64,000 nt of DNA from Strongylocentrotus droebachiensis (GCA_035222895.1 JAVYIG010000597.1:1-64000), one strand, 5' to 3'. Positions 36,701 to 51,700 are shown, numbered from the stretch's first letter. Program-made: numbers and translations. Notes: generated by a model not told the origin, from the sequence alone.

Positions 36701-39700
36701 TGTATGTAGTAAGAGAACTGAAAATAAGACAGGAGCAGCTATATAAATGCATACATATGTAATGTTACAATCATTGAAAGGGAGCCTTTATCAAAATAGA
36801 CTTCAGACTACTCTTGATAGAGTCTTTAGCTTTTTAATCACAGTGCCAGCTTAACCATATATAGCCCAGGCTATTTTGAAACTGCATAGCCCGGGGGGGG
36901 GGGGGGGGGGGGGGGGGGGCGTGAAACGACCTATCGCGGCAAAAATTTGCATGCATGTCCAGTGAAGTGTATAGAATACTATGGTAATTTCAATTTTCTT
37001 TTTGTCTCGCCTGCGTAGCAAAAAAGCGAGACATAGGCACCGCTTTTCCGGTGACGACGGCGGCGGTGTCAACATCAAAAACTTAACCTAAGGTTAAGTT
37101 TTTGAATTTTTGATATAATTTTGAAAGTATAAGTCCTTAGTCAATGAAACTTAGACTATAGGGTAATCAAGTATCCCCAATCATGTGAGTACAATTCAGG
37201 TCACTAAGTTAAGGTCAAAGGTCATTTTAGGTCAACAAACTTGGACCTTTTTTGTGGCATCAACATCAAGATTTTGAATTTTTAGTATATTTTCAAAAGT
37301 GTTTGTTCAAATTCCATGAATACTTGTACCCAAGGGTTATCAAGTATCACAAGTCATATGACGCAAATTCCAGGTCACAAGGTCAAAGGTCATTTTAGGT
37401 CAGTAGACTTGGATTATGTTTTTACAACTTAATATGAGAATAAATGAATCAATTTTTGTTATTTGTTCATGATTCTTAATCAATATTCACTTCAAAATGC
37501 TGATAATATTCAGAGGATTTTTTCGGGCCTGCTAATGGGCCACCCTGCCTATAAATAATGTTCCAACCTCAATTTTTTCATCATATCGAATTGCCTAATG
37601 CAGACGAGACCGCCGAGAGCGTTTCCCTTATTTGAAAAATTCACTCATTTGCATATTTATGGTAATTTATGCAAATATGGTAATAACATTCACATTTTTA
37701 TCCATAAATCATTTATTCTTCATATTTAAACATTAATTTTCACTACATATATTATTTAGACCATTTGGGATAAAACTACAGCCAAAAAAATTGGAAGAGC
37801 CAGTTTATTCCTTATGTTATCTATTGTTTTGATAATTTCGTATGTATTTCTTTGTTTTATGCCTCCGTTACGAAGTAGCCGGAGGCATTATGTTTTGGGG
37901 TTGTCCGTCTGTACGCACGTCCCGTTCTCGTGATCGCGTTATCTCAAGAAACGACTGATGGATTCCTTCCAAACTTTGGTCATGTATGTAACTTGCAAAG
38001 CCAATGAATTGATTAGATTTTGGGGTCACGAGGTCAAAGGTCACAGGGATCATTATGTATGCAAAAATAGTTTGTGATCGCGTTATTTCAAGAACTGATT
38101 GATGGATTCCTACCAAACTTTAGTCATGTATGTAACTTGCAGAGCCAATGAATTGATTATATTTTGGGGTCACGAGGTCAAGGTCACAGGGCTCATTATG
38201 TATGCTAAAATAGCTTGTGATCGCGTTATCTCAAGAACCGACTGATGGATTCCTACCAAACTTTGGTCATGTATGTAACTTGCAGAGCCAATGAGTTGAT
38301 TAGATTTTGGGGGTCATAGGTCAAAGGTCACAGGGCTTATTATGTATGCAAAAATAGCTTGTGATCACATCATTAGAACAGATGGACAGATTACCATGAA
38401 ACTCAGGACATGTATGTATCTTGCTGAGGCAATGAACTGATTAGATGTATATGAGAAATAGCTTGTAATCACGATATTCTGAGAACCTGTTATGGATTAC
38501 AACTGAACTTGAATTTGAAAAATTTCTTCCGTTTTTGGTTTGTAAAATTGCTTTATGACGGAGGCATCACTTTCGACTGCGCGCAGTCGAAGTTCCATCT
38601 AGTTTAACTTATGTATTTTATTGTTTTATTTCATTTCCAACTATAATTCAACTATTTTGACCCCAAAATAAACACCTAAACAATAAACAAGACCAAATAA
38701 CCAATGTTTTATCGATTTTCGGGCTGACATGCAAAGACAAAAGGACACGTGACTTTGTAATGGTAGGTCCGATTTTCGAAAAATTTCTTTCAAAAGATGC
38801 GCAATACTCGAAAGAAAAAAGGCACAAAGTTTCAGAGCAAGATTTTCTTGCGTTAAAAAGAAGCCCCCCCCCCCCCCTAAGATATAGTCAATGGATAGAG
38901 GTGTTTTTTTTTAACTGAAACCTCTTTTTCTTATCAAATTCTTTCAGGGTTGAGAGCGACATTATTGATCAGGCACCCAGAGACTGGTCAGTTGATGGTG
39001 AACTTTGACCCACTTCTCTACCAGATCATCCGGGAATCGGTCTGCATGATCAAGCTGGGATTGGACGTGCCTGAGGCAGCTGTCATCATTGTCATGGGCC
39101 AGGATCAACTGAAGGATAATGTCAATTCCCTGAAGGTTATTATAATTTTTGATGAATAGTCAAACTTTTGCATGAATTGAGCAAGTTCTGTCAGAGATGA
39201 AGCCATTCTTTGCAGGCTTCTAACTGAATCTTTCATAAATGAGCTATATAGATAGAGTGAGTCAACGGTCCTAATTCAAAGGACTAAACTCTATTGGAAA
39301 AGGTCGGTTTATTACTGAAAATATGAAAGTAGAGGCAAGTAGCAGAATATTCAGATCAAATTAACATAGAATAGCAAGATATCAAGAGAAATAATTTTCT
39401 TGAGCATGCAATTTCAATTTTCTATTATGGTAGATATAATTATTGAATTGTAGAGGTCATAAAATATTTGTTTCATCATACATTTGTGTATCATATGACT
39501 AAACAAAGGAAAACACTTGTTTTGTTTACTTGATGATGTAACTGTTGTTGTCAACACATTGTACTTGAAGGCTATCCTTGAAGAGAATGCAGCAGTGAGG
39601 GCCAAGATAAGCCCCATTTTCCAGCAACTCATGTCACCTCACACCAAGAAAGTAGACATTGCGATCCAGCCAGGACTGACCATGCTGTCCTGGACCTCAC

Positions 39701-42700
39701 TCAACCTTGATGCCTACTTTAACAGCATCAAGGAAACTCTGAGAAACCTCTTTCTGCTGATCAAACAAGTAAGGATGTGGATAGGATGCATATGATTTTG
39801 ATGGTCTTCATGCCGATCATTTTCTTTAAGTGAATGCAAATGGATTGGTTTATTTTGAAAGTGAGAAATTACAAATTTAAGGTGTAGATTAAATATATTT
39901 GGTGTAATCAATTAGTCTATTTCATTAAATATTGACCTAAATTTGCTAGTGATATTGATAAAAAGGTGGAGTTTGGGGAGTTTTTTTTCTTAATTTATAA
40001 ATGTTTGTTTGTTGTTGTTGTGGTTTTTTTTTGGGGGGGGGGGGGTTCAAGAGAGAGAGAGAGAATCGTACATTTTGATGTAAAGGTGACACCCGTAATG
40101 CCTGAGTCACACCTTTTGCATATTCGGCTTGCGTATTGCTGCGTATTTATGGCAAGCCGTTTTAACATTTATTCCTAATTCTTGATCAAGAACTAACATT
40201 GCTTTACAACAGAAAATAATTTCTTGATATCAAGAAATAGGAATAAATGTTAAAACGGCTCGCCATCAATACACAGCAATAAGGAAGCCAAATACGCAAA
40301 GGCGTGACTGAGGCAAAATTATAAAAACCATAATAACATAAATTCATTGTATCAAATATTTTGTGGATAAATGCTTATTTACTCTACGGTGGATCTAAAA
40401 AGCAGTTGTTGCCGGGTATCACTTTACACTCTCCATTTTGTTATTATTAGGTGAATGACATCCGTGAATCTCGCATTGATTCTTGTCTGAACACCATTGC
40501 CAACACTTCCCTCGTTGAGTTGCCTTCTGCAGAACCATGGACAGCAGAGGACTTTATCTCTAAAACACAGGTAAGAAAGAACAAATTAGTTTGAGATAAA
40601 GAAAATAAGATACAGAGCTAACAAGAACTCTGGAGGCAGCAAGAAAAATGTCATGCCTTAAAATGATTTATGATAGAACTGTGACATATAAATGCTGTGA
40701 ATCATCATCATCAAAATATTTGTAGAAAAGAATACTAGTGTGAGATATTCAAAATGAAGATGGTAAATTCAACAGAAAATTTTAACTGTGATTTATGATT
40801 GATACATTTACTGTCTTTGAACAAGCCTTATGTAACTGCATGTCCTTAAACCTCTTGTGACAACTGACAGAGTAGCTTATTGGATTACATGATCTAGTGG
40901 AGTGTCATACCCTATTTACCATTTGAAGTCAGGAAATCACCATCTGTGAATATCTTTAAATCGAAATTGAAAGCACATCTTTTCAATTAACTGTAAATTT
41001 AAGCATATCAGGAGCTCTTGTAGCGCAGTAGAATATATACTTAATGTTGGATAGTTTCTGCGCTCTATATGTGTACTATTATTATTATTGTTGATAAATC
41101 CAGTCTGCCTGTGAGCAGAGGGCACTAGTGTTGGATAAGGTCAGCATGCGAGTTGAGGAGGCTGTCACAGAGCTGGTGGAGATCTTCATAGAACAAGCAC
41201 ATCGATTCTCTTACTCCTCTAAGACCAGCACCAACGACCGAGACGATACTGTGGAAGGAGGTGAAGGTAAGAAGGAAATCTGTCCCATTTGATAGAATTG
41301 ACATTTCAATGCCATAAGGGAAGGGCAGCTGTGGGATCTCATGGAGGAGAAGCTGATGACCTAATCACATAACCTGTTGATTTAACTGTACATTCTGATC
41401 TTGGAAGATATTGCAGTATTAGTAAAATTTTCCTTATTAAGAGCCTTAATAATTTCCTGATTAGAAAATCATGAATTTGGAGAAAAGTCCTGTGGCGTTA
41501 ATCTGAGATTTGTATCTCAGTGAGATAAAATACCCTTTAAAATCTTTTTAAAGTGGTATCCTGAGATTCATTTTATCTCAATTTTATTTCCTTTATACAT
41601 GCCCATACGTAATGCGATAACAATAAGAAATGTTATTATAGTTCTCTCTCTTCAAATAGAATCACGTTCTATCACTCTTGGGCAAGAGAGCACGAATGCC
41701 TAATATTTTACAATATTTACTACGTGTGCCTCAAAGCGCAAATGCACTTTTGCTCAGATTTCCTTATAAAATTACTGAGGTCGTTTCAGAGACTATTAAA
41801 CACCATATCAAATGATACACTGTATATCAAGTTATAATGCACAAAATGATATTGCAAGTCATTCATAAAGTGTGAAGTGGTCTTAAATGTCAAAGCTTGC
41901 TAAATTCATACATGTAAATAAATAACAATATATATCAACACTTATGACACAGACACTACTGAAGTATCAGAGTCTGAGATGTGCTTTGCTAAGGTGTGCA
42001 GTTGTCTTTAGTGTCAAAGCTTGCAAAATTCTTACATGTAGATAAATAACAATATACCAACACTTTATGACACAGACACTACTGAAGTTTCAGAGTCAGA
42101 GATGAGCTTTGCTACAACAGAAAGCATTGAGGAGGAACAGCTCCTGCAGGAGGAGTGCCAGGAGCTAGTGCTCCACTTCAATCATCGCATCCTGGAGGCA
42201 TTACTCAAGGCTACAAGGAATTCCCTCGACTCCATCAAGAAGAGAGTCTTCTTCTCCACGTAAGGATTGATGTTCCTAGTCCTTGTACAGCATTTGTTGA
42301 ATCGTCAGAATGTTCTTTTTTCTCTTCCCTACTACATGTATGCTTTGAGTACGTTATGGAGGAACTGACACATTATGAATACTAGATATTGTTTTATATG
42401 ATAACGTATTGCTTTTACAATAACGGGCTAATAAGTATGGGCTAATAACACAAACACACACAAATAGTTTCTCTAAAGAAATTCTGAGTAGGAATAAATT
42501 TCCAATATACTTGTTCAGCCTGCCACATTTCTCTACTAAATTGTATGTTTGATTTCCTTACGTATGAGTTAATGTAATATTATTAATGCAATCTCTATAC
42601 AGTGCATGTCTTATAGCTTATTGATTGATTAAATATAGCTTTTTAGCAAAGTACTGTAATAAAACCAAAGATTAATTGATTTCATTAAAATGTGATTTCT

Positions 42701-45700
42701 TCAAAGTGAAATATTGTCATTTTATTTGTTCTTTCAGACCCATTGGAAGAGGGGGTTCCTATGGAAGGAAGGCTACAAGGAAGACTAGGGAAGCATTCTT
42801 CAAAGTCAGTGTGGCTCTGGCGATTCCAAATGTGGTATGTTAATCTAAGTTTTGATGAGATCCATAAATTCATTCCTTAATATTTGTTTATATTTATTAA
42901 AAGGATAGAGGTTTACATGTAGAACAAGGTTTCGATTATAGGTAGGTCAAAAGTTTTATAGCATTTATTTATAACAGGTATTATAAATGCAAAGAGTAGT
43001 AACTGAGTTCAAATCAAAGTTATTTGACAATTTAGTAAAGAAAGAGTAGTAAAATTAGTAACTCATTTAATTATTAGTACAAGCTCATACTTAAACATTA
43101 TTTGACTGAAAAGAGTTATACCTGATCTAATGATGAAATAGAATGAAAAAGAACATAATTATTCATGCAGTTATAAGATTCATATTTTAATTCAAAGAAA
43201 AGAAATTTGCATGCAGAAAGATTTGATTTACCAAGAAGTTACCAGCCATGGAGTACTAGCTAGCGAGAGCCGTCTGAGCGAGGTTCGAAGCCGACTCGCA
43301 AACTCAACGGGTGTTCGCTAGATGATTTTACGACAGCTGTTTTGGGTTCGCTCTCGATATCGCGCAGTGTGAGCATGCGCAGTTGCTACTTTCGTATTTT
43401 GCTTTCTTGGACTAACTATTTTGACAATCGTAAACAATGACTGAAAGCACCGATTCTGAGTACGACTTCGATTTAAATGACAAGTTATCTTTGTTATCTG
43501 AAATTGGTGAATTGAAACTCTTTCCTGATGATTCGAAAATCGGAATTCATAATGAGTTTGTTGGAAGTATTATTACGATTAAGACTAGATCTAAAATGAA
43601 GCACAAATGTTTGAGTAATGACTTCATCTTCGGTCCCGTACATTGTATTCCGTGTCGGTTTTGCAATGTTTTGAGGAAATAGCCTTGCTCGATTATGACA
43701 GGCCTATCACATTTCTTTTCAATGGTTATCATATCATTAAGTAACATATATATTGCCTGATTAAACAGAATGAAGTGGTTTACAAAAATACAGCCATTAT
43801 TATTTCCTTAACACTACCCCCCCCCCCCCCCCCTCCATCGAAATCAACTAGTGTCTAATACTAATATAGTAGACCTTACTCTCTAGCCTTGCCCTTGGGT
43901 CGTAGCCTAGGACCTCTGTGTATGAGACCCCTCTGGAGTCTATTAGGAACTAAATATAATCTACATGAGGAGCAACTCTTTGTTCACAACACAATTAAAA
44001 AACATGATGGCTGAAAATGAAGTTCAAACCATCATGAACGATGTAATGCATGTTAATAACTTTTAATCTAGATTTAGAATTTTGACAATGATCAACAGAA
44101 TTATTTTCAAAAACTCCTAGTATTATCATTAGCGAGTTTAGTAAAATTAGACTCGATTTATCATTGTCGAGATCCAAGACCAAACACTATATATATTATT
44201 ACAACAATACAGCCATTATTATTTCCTGAACACTACCCCCCCCCCCCCTCCATCAAAATCAACTAGGCCTAGGGTCTAGCCCTAACTCCTTAGCCTTGCC
44301 CTGGAAAAATTACACTCGGACAGTCCTGAAAACAACAAAGTAAAAAAACATATGATGGCTAAAAATGAAGAACCATCATGAGTAACTTTTAATCTAGATT
44401 TTGAATTAAGACTATGATCAAGGATTATTTTCAAAAACTTCTAGTATTATTATATTAGCGAGTTTAGCAAAATTAGACTCGATTTATCATTGTCGAGATC
44501 CAAAGTCCAAACACTATAAATATTATAACTAGGCTCTAGTCTAAACCCTACTAAACTAGTAGACTAGACTAACTTTATTAAATTTAATTGTTCATAAAAA
44601 GATTGACTTTTATTTACATAGACGATAGACCCTGTAAAATTAAGGAGATCGAGATCTAGAGTGATTTGTTAGATTGCAATCAGAAAAAAATAAACAAGCA
44701 GAATAGAAAATCAGAATCACTAGGTGCACAGAACACGAATTTAAACGCGTAGGGCTGGCATATCTTTTCCCAGCAGACGACGCAAACCAAGCTGACCAAC
44801 TGCATAGGCATCTTCACGTGCAAATCTAAACGCATGGGCACCCCTGGGCACTCTTCTGATCGGGTGGGTTTCAAAGATAAAAACATGCTCTTTTGAATGA
44901 AATACAATCTAAATTCCGCAAATGATCGGAACATATTTATAACGAATTATGAAATTACTACTAAAATTTAATATGGAGTCATAAAAAGTATCATAACTAG
45001 CCCATTTCTGGGTAATTTTTGACGAAAATTACATCGTTGGAATCAGAAAAACATGTGGAATTCAATAACAAAAACTGCGCATGCTCACGACTAGTAGGTC
45101 AGTACTGCGCACGCCCAGTTGCTTTGTTCGTTTGTGAATCTTTACTCCACTCAATGTGAATGGGTTTGGATGGCGGCTTGGAAGCTAGTACATCAGAGAG
45201 CGGCCTAGCTGTCGCCTACGGGCAAATTCCGGCGAGCGGCACTCTGATGTCGGTCGTTATCTCGCGCGTTGCGTAATACTTCTGGTCGTAAAATTGCTGG
45301 CTGTAACTCCATTGCTGGTAACTTCTTGGATTTACCACCCTTCTCTTTGAAGGTTCTGCAACCAAATCTGGAGGATGTCCAGCAAGCGCTGAACAAAGCT
45401 ACAAATTGTGTGCTAGAGGTCAGCCGTGGTGTAGCTCAGTGGGGTCAGAGTAGAACTAGACCTATCGAGCTGGCGGTCACATTTGAGGAACCTGGCAAAC
45501 ACCGACATGGGGCTCATTCAGGTAAAAGATCATATCTTTATGCCTCCGTTACGAAGTAGCCGGAGGCATTTTGTTTTCGGGTTGTCCGTACGTACGTACG
45601 TCTGTACCGACGTACGTACGTCCCGTTCTCGTGATCACGTTATCTGAAGTACCGATTGATGAATTCCTGCCAAACTTTCGTCATGTATGTATCTTGCAGA

Positions 45701-48700
45701 GCCGATGAACTGATTAGATTTTAGGGTCACGAGGTCAAAGGTCACAGGGCTCATTATGTATGCAAAAACAGCTCGTGATCGCTTTATCTGAAGAACCGAT
45801 TGATGGATTCCTGCCAAACTTTGGTCATGTATGTATCAAGCAGAGCCAATGAACTGATTAGATTTTTGGGTCGCGAGGTCAAAGGTCAAAGGTCACAGCA
45901 CACATTATGTATGCAAAAACAGCTCGTGATCGCGTTATCTCAAGAACCGCTTGATGGATTCCTGCCAAACTTTGGTCATGTATGTATCTTGCAGAGCCTA
46001 TGAACCTATTAGATTTTGGGGTCACGAGGTCAAAGGTCACAGCACACATTATGTATGCAAAAACAGCTCGTGATCGCGTTATCTCAAGAACCGATTAATG
46101 GATTCCTGCCAAACTTAGGTCATGTATGTTACTTGCAGAGCTGATGAACTGATCAGATTTTAGGGTCATGAGGTCAAGGTCAAAGGTCATGCAGCTCTTT
46201 ATGTACGCAAAAATAGCTTGTGATCGCATTATCAATAGAACAGATTGATGGATTCCTGCCAAACTTAGATCATGTATGTATCTTGCAGAGCCAATGAACT
46301 GAGTAGATTTTAGGGTCATGAGGTCAAAGATCAAAGGGTCATATATGTATATGAGAAATTGCTTGTAATCACGATATTCTGAGAACCTGTCAATGGATTA
46401 CAATTGAACTTGAATTTGAAAAATTTCTTCTGTTTTGGTTTGTAAAATTGCTCTATGGCGGAGGCATCATTTTCGACTGCGTGCAGTTGAAGTTCCATCT
46501 AGTTCTTTATGTTTTGAAAGGAATTCTTAACTTTTGGTAACAATTTGATTTTTATTCAATTCATTGACCAAAATTCACAAAGGAGATTTAGGTTTAACCC
46601 ATGGTTTAAACCCTCATTTACATAACCCATGGTTTAAACATTAGCGCAAAACAAGCATACCTTGTCTTGCGCACGTCTTATATTGGACCTCTGACTTGTG
46701 ACGCGCTTATTTTGCACTTATTTTAACCCATGGGTTATGTAAATGAGGGTTTAAACCATGGGTTAAATCTAAACCTCCTTTGTGAATTCCGGCCATAGAG
46801 TCTTTATCCAAGATACATCAGTCTTAGATGAACAAGAAATTTGTGTATTTGATGGATAGTTTAATCATTGTGATATGATTTACTTTGAGTTTAACGCAAA
46901 GATTGAATCGTGACATTGCAAGCTTTACTTTATCAGGCAAGAATGGAAATACAGGGTGTAAGGTCATTTTATTGTAGCAGAGTTTGAGAAATCTGCGTTT
47001 TAAATCTTAGTTGCACATATAACCCAGAATGTGCTTATCAAACAGACATCTCATCTTATTTACCTTGAAATAGCCTCACATGTGGAGGTCATCCCGCCCC
47101 AGAAGCTGAAGAACTACTACAAAAGTATTGCTGACCACAAAGACATCCAGAAGCTGCAGATGATGCTGAGCAATGCCATTGGTCAATCCAAGCCCAAGAT
47201 TGAAGAAGCTCTGGTCATCTTCTCTGGTTATCAGTACCTGTGGGAGGGAGACAGGGAGGAGAGTGTCAAGGTATGTTATTACAAGTACAAACAAGATCAT
47301 GTGCTAAGAGATACAGCAGACTTTCAAGAATGACCAGAACAGATTTCTTCAAATTCAAGTTTTAAGTTTATTTGTTCCACATTTTACAGAAAATATAGAC
47401 ATACATATAAAATAAAAAATCATACAATACAATTGTAGTATAAATGAGCACATCTCAATGATTCTCAATTTATATAATAGATTAAGTAGAATGTGAGGAA
47501 CCTATTAAAAAGCAATGCTTGTATAATATAGGTTCCTGAAAAAATAAGTAATGTAGATGAAAAACAGTAGCAGTATTGGAAATATTGACTAACAAACAAA
47601 AATGTTCAGTACCTACCTACAATGTATATACTATTTCACAATGAATGCTTACATGATGTATAAAATCATAAACTTTGTTGATGGTGCAATTGTTTCAGAC
47701 AAAATTGTCACAAACCATTCATCAATGAGACAAATACAAATATTTGTATTGGTTTTGATATATGTAAGTGGGGTTGTACAATGCATGCTCCTGCGACAAT
47801 TGCTCGGCAGTCAATTTCATACACTTGCCAAAATATTTCACTTTTGTGGCCTTAATCCTACATCGTTTACAAAATAAAGCCTGGAGCAATTGTCCTAGGC
47901 TTAAACGCATGATTACCGTAAGTGGACAAATTATTGGTAACAGTTTCACTTAATGTACCTTGCTTTTGTATGTTCAGAATTTCATAAAGACGGAACCAAT
48001 CCTGTCTGAATGGAAGCAAGAGATTCTGAGTTATCAGGAACTAGAATCTCAGATTGAGGAGATCAGCCACACAATAGAGGTTGGCGTGATACGACTATAT
48101 ACAGGTAAGAAAACCTTTTTTACGTTTTCATCTTAGGCAGGAGAGCTTTGTGTGCATGAATACATGCAGAGATTATTTTGTTTGTGTTTTAATTATTCTC
48201 CTTAATAAGTAATAACAGTGTGTGTGTGTTTGCTTGAAAACTTGCGGAGGCTGCGTTTGTCTTGAATCTGCATGTTCTCAGGATCTTCACGTTTGAGACT
48301 CTTTTCACATCTACTCTAGATGTGTTAGGACCATATACATTATAGATGGTGATTTGAGATTTAAGCTAGCAGCACTTGCTCTGTGCTTCGTTTCTTTACA
48401 GTATAGGGTTAGGTGAGGGTTATGATAGGGTTTTAAGTAATTTCCATGATTAGTGTTAGGTTTTAGAAAATAGTATTGGGTCCAAGATTGAAGCTAGGAA
48501 TTTAGTTTGGGAGCAGAATTGATGTTAGGACACATATAGCTCCGTTTAGTCTCATTTCACAACGCCCCCTATCGTCAGAGTCAGCAGCCATACATGTTAG
48601 CCTATGGACGTTTTTCTTTAAAATCGTTAAAAATTCATTTTTTGTTTAAACGAAAAGCACATCCACCCCGACGTACGTTATTACTAGCTCTTTCATTGGA

Positions 48701-51700
48701 GCCCTTATGTCTCATTGACTTTCGAAAGTTCACCCACCGTAATTTTTCAAAATAGGTTGCAAGCTCGCCATTGCCTATAATACAAATGTGAAACAAGTCG
48801 AACTTTGGACTCAGTCTGCCAAGTGATTGTAAGATTATAGGTCAAGCACACAAAGGATAAGAAGCATGAATTATCAATTATCACTTCTGCTATGTTCATT
48901 ATGTCCATTTCATCCAACCCCCCACCGTAATTTTTCCATTTAGTGAAAGAAAACATTTTGCCGAGTTTAGCAAAAACATGAATATTCATGAACGGTCAGA
49001 CAATACAGCCTTTTAGTACGTAACGTATAGTGAATGGGAATGGGCGATGATCCGTCTAGGAGGTAGAGGTCAGTGTTTTGTGCTGGCAATGTTCACGCGA
49101 GCGAAAATGAGACAATCGGAGCAATATGATTGTTGCCACAGCATGCATTGCACAGTCTAACAGTTAGGTGCTATGGAAAGCGAGTGAGGCTTTTGTGATT
49201 GCCTATTAATTGTTCTGACTCAAAATAGGTGAGGTAGTTTGTTCATATCTACTGTAGATCCTATTGAATTTGAGATCCCATGCATTATATAAGTGTGGAA
49301 ATGAAGTTGTGTAGTTTCAATGGCTTCTATCTTTATTTTAAGAGCTTTAGTTATGGCTCGTTTTATTCAGCTAGAACAAGTGAAATCCTTTTTTCACATC
49401 TACTATAGATCCTTAGTAGATTTAAATTCTGGGCAACAAAATGTTTTCTTGTTGTCGCGGGCAGCGTTGCCTGTGAGGTCCAAGAACTGTGTAGACATAA
49501 AGATGTGTATAGGCTTTCTAAATGGATTACGATCATATGCAGTATTCTCAGTTGGTTATTGAGAGATCTGAGTTCTCTTTAGTAGGGTAAATGCTCTGTC
49601 ATCATCTACTAAAGATCTTCCATGTCTATACACATGCGGCTGTTTAGTCTCAAACTATGGGGACAATCTTTTACACTCCTTATTCAGAGATGCCAACCAG
49701 TACAATTAAATTGTATTTAGTACGATAATAAGAGTGAAATACAATTTTCAACAACAACAAAAAACCCATAAAAACAGCGGATTTGCATAGAAACATGTAA
49801 CCCCAACAATGCAACCCCAACAAAAACTTTGCTTTACAATTTTCTCATTACATTTTAATGAAAGAGCAAACATTTTTCTGAAATTTTACTGGTCCCTGGC
49901 CAGTGATAGTGTCAAGTTTTCGTGAAAATCTGATTATTTTTTTTAGGATAATCAGTATGTTTTTTGTGTCAAGAGGTTGGCATCTCTGCTTATTACAGCT
50001 TGAAATGCCATTTCCTATGATACCTATGCCTTGGCTAATCTTTCATACCTTCAGAACCAATACGGATGTCTCTCACCGTGGAAGCTTGTGCATGGAAGCT
50101 GTTGCTTGGACGCAGCCTCAACAAGGAGTACTGTGCCAAGATGGACGAGGTCAACAACTTTGTGGGTGATTACTCCAAGAGACTCGGTCGACCCATCAAG
50201 GATCTTGATGATGTCCGCAATGCCATGTCTGCCCTTGAAACGATACGTCAGGAGGACATCCGTATCGACATGACCTTGGGACCAATAGAGGTAGGATTCT
50301 ACAAGGCATCCCTTATATTTCTAATTTTTGCGGATTTAGCATTTGAAATGGATACTACAGTCAAAAATGTCTACAGGGACGGCCCAAGGGAAACACAAAA
50401 AGCGGTCTTTGTAGACAGGTTCCTTTAGTACATGTTTCAATGAGAAACCATTTTCAAGGGAAACAAAAAATGTGGTCCTTGTAGACAGGTGGTCTTTGAA
50501 GACAGGTGGTCTTTGTAGACAGGTGGATACTGAAGCAGGTTTGACTGTAAAAGTATCATTTGTTCATGAACTTCATCAATCAAAATATACTGTATGATTG
50601 TATGACTTCTTATCAGGCTAGCATCAAAAGAGTAGCAGTAGTAATTCCAATCTGTTTAAACTGTCACTTCGTGGAGAGAAAAAGAAGTATATTCGATGGA
50701 AACAGAACACTTTATGAAGTGATAGAAACCCAGCCTGCACTTGGTGAAAATATGAAAGTGCAGTTAGCACTGTTTTGGGGTGCCAGATGCGGAATAGGAA
50801 AGACAATTTAAAATTTTCAAAAGAATTTGCTGTCCGTCACTTTATTAAAAGAGGGACAATTTCGTCATCTGTTGTGCAGATTTTTAGGTCTAACGCTGTT
50901 TTCAGCATTTGAGTTTCAAGTCATATTATTACAAATCTCCTTGAACCTCTAAGTAGTTCAGTGGAAAAGATAAACTAAGTTTGCGGTATTTTGAAATTCT
51001 TCCTACCTTCTTTTTATTCTCACAGGAAGCATATTCCATGCTGCAGAAGTTCCAGGTTTCAGTGCCTAGGGAAGAGGCCAACAGAGTGGACAGTCTCAGA
51101 TACTCCTTCCAGAAACTGAGCAGACAGGCTGTGAGTTCACTGTGCTTAGAAACTATGACAACTACTAAAATTCAACTGAATGTTATTGTTTTAGTTATAA
51201 TCATATTTTATCAGGAAATTCAGTAAAGGTTTGGAAAAATGAACTTAGATATGCCAGGGATCCGTTTCACAAAGCCTTTTTTCAATTACAAATGACAAAA
51301 ATCAGTGACAAATCTGCTGATAATCAATCAGAAGCAAGGATTTCAGTAGCTTATAACAAAAACTGTCATTTGTCACTGATGACAAGTTTTGTGAAACGCC
51401 CCCCTGTTGTACTTGAAACATAACACGTGATGTTGTATCACTCTTTATTACAGGCTTCTGCTCAAGCTAACCTGGTGGAGATCCAGCCCACATTCAAGGG
51501 AGAGCTTCTGAGTGCTGTTGAGAACTTTCATGTTGACAATTTCTCATTTGATGCAGACTATGAAGAGGTAGGACCTGTTTCAATTTTATTTATTTATTTA
51601 TTTATTTGTTGTCAGGGTCCCCCATTCAACAATAAGTGGTGGTCTTCCATGGGGCCTTGAAAATTCAGTCAATGCATTTCACTCTGTTTATTTAAAGTGC

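Noticed and set aside
41953..41993. Extra dynein exon with own acceptor and donor
   Set aside because: Using it shifts exon 20 out of frame to an early stop; treated as part of a tandem duplication instead.
37868..46334. Minus-strand ORFs with repeated [16 protein letters not shown] peptides at 37868-38116, 45635-45817 and 46095-46334
   Set aside because: The peptide repeats come from the ~140-bp DNA tandem units of a non-coding element, with no start or splice context.
49320..49562. 80-residue ORF in intron 24
   Set aside because: No family resemblance, AT-rich intron and no splice or promoter support.
50560..50811. 83-residue ORF in intron 25
   Set aside because: No recognisable motif; lies between clear dynein exons and fails to continue their frame.
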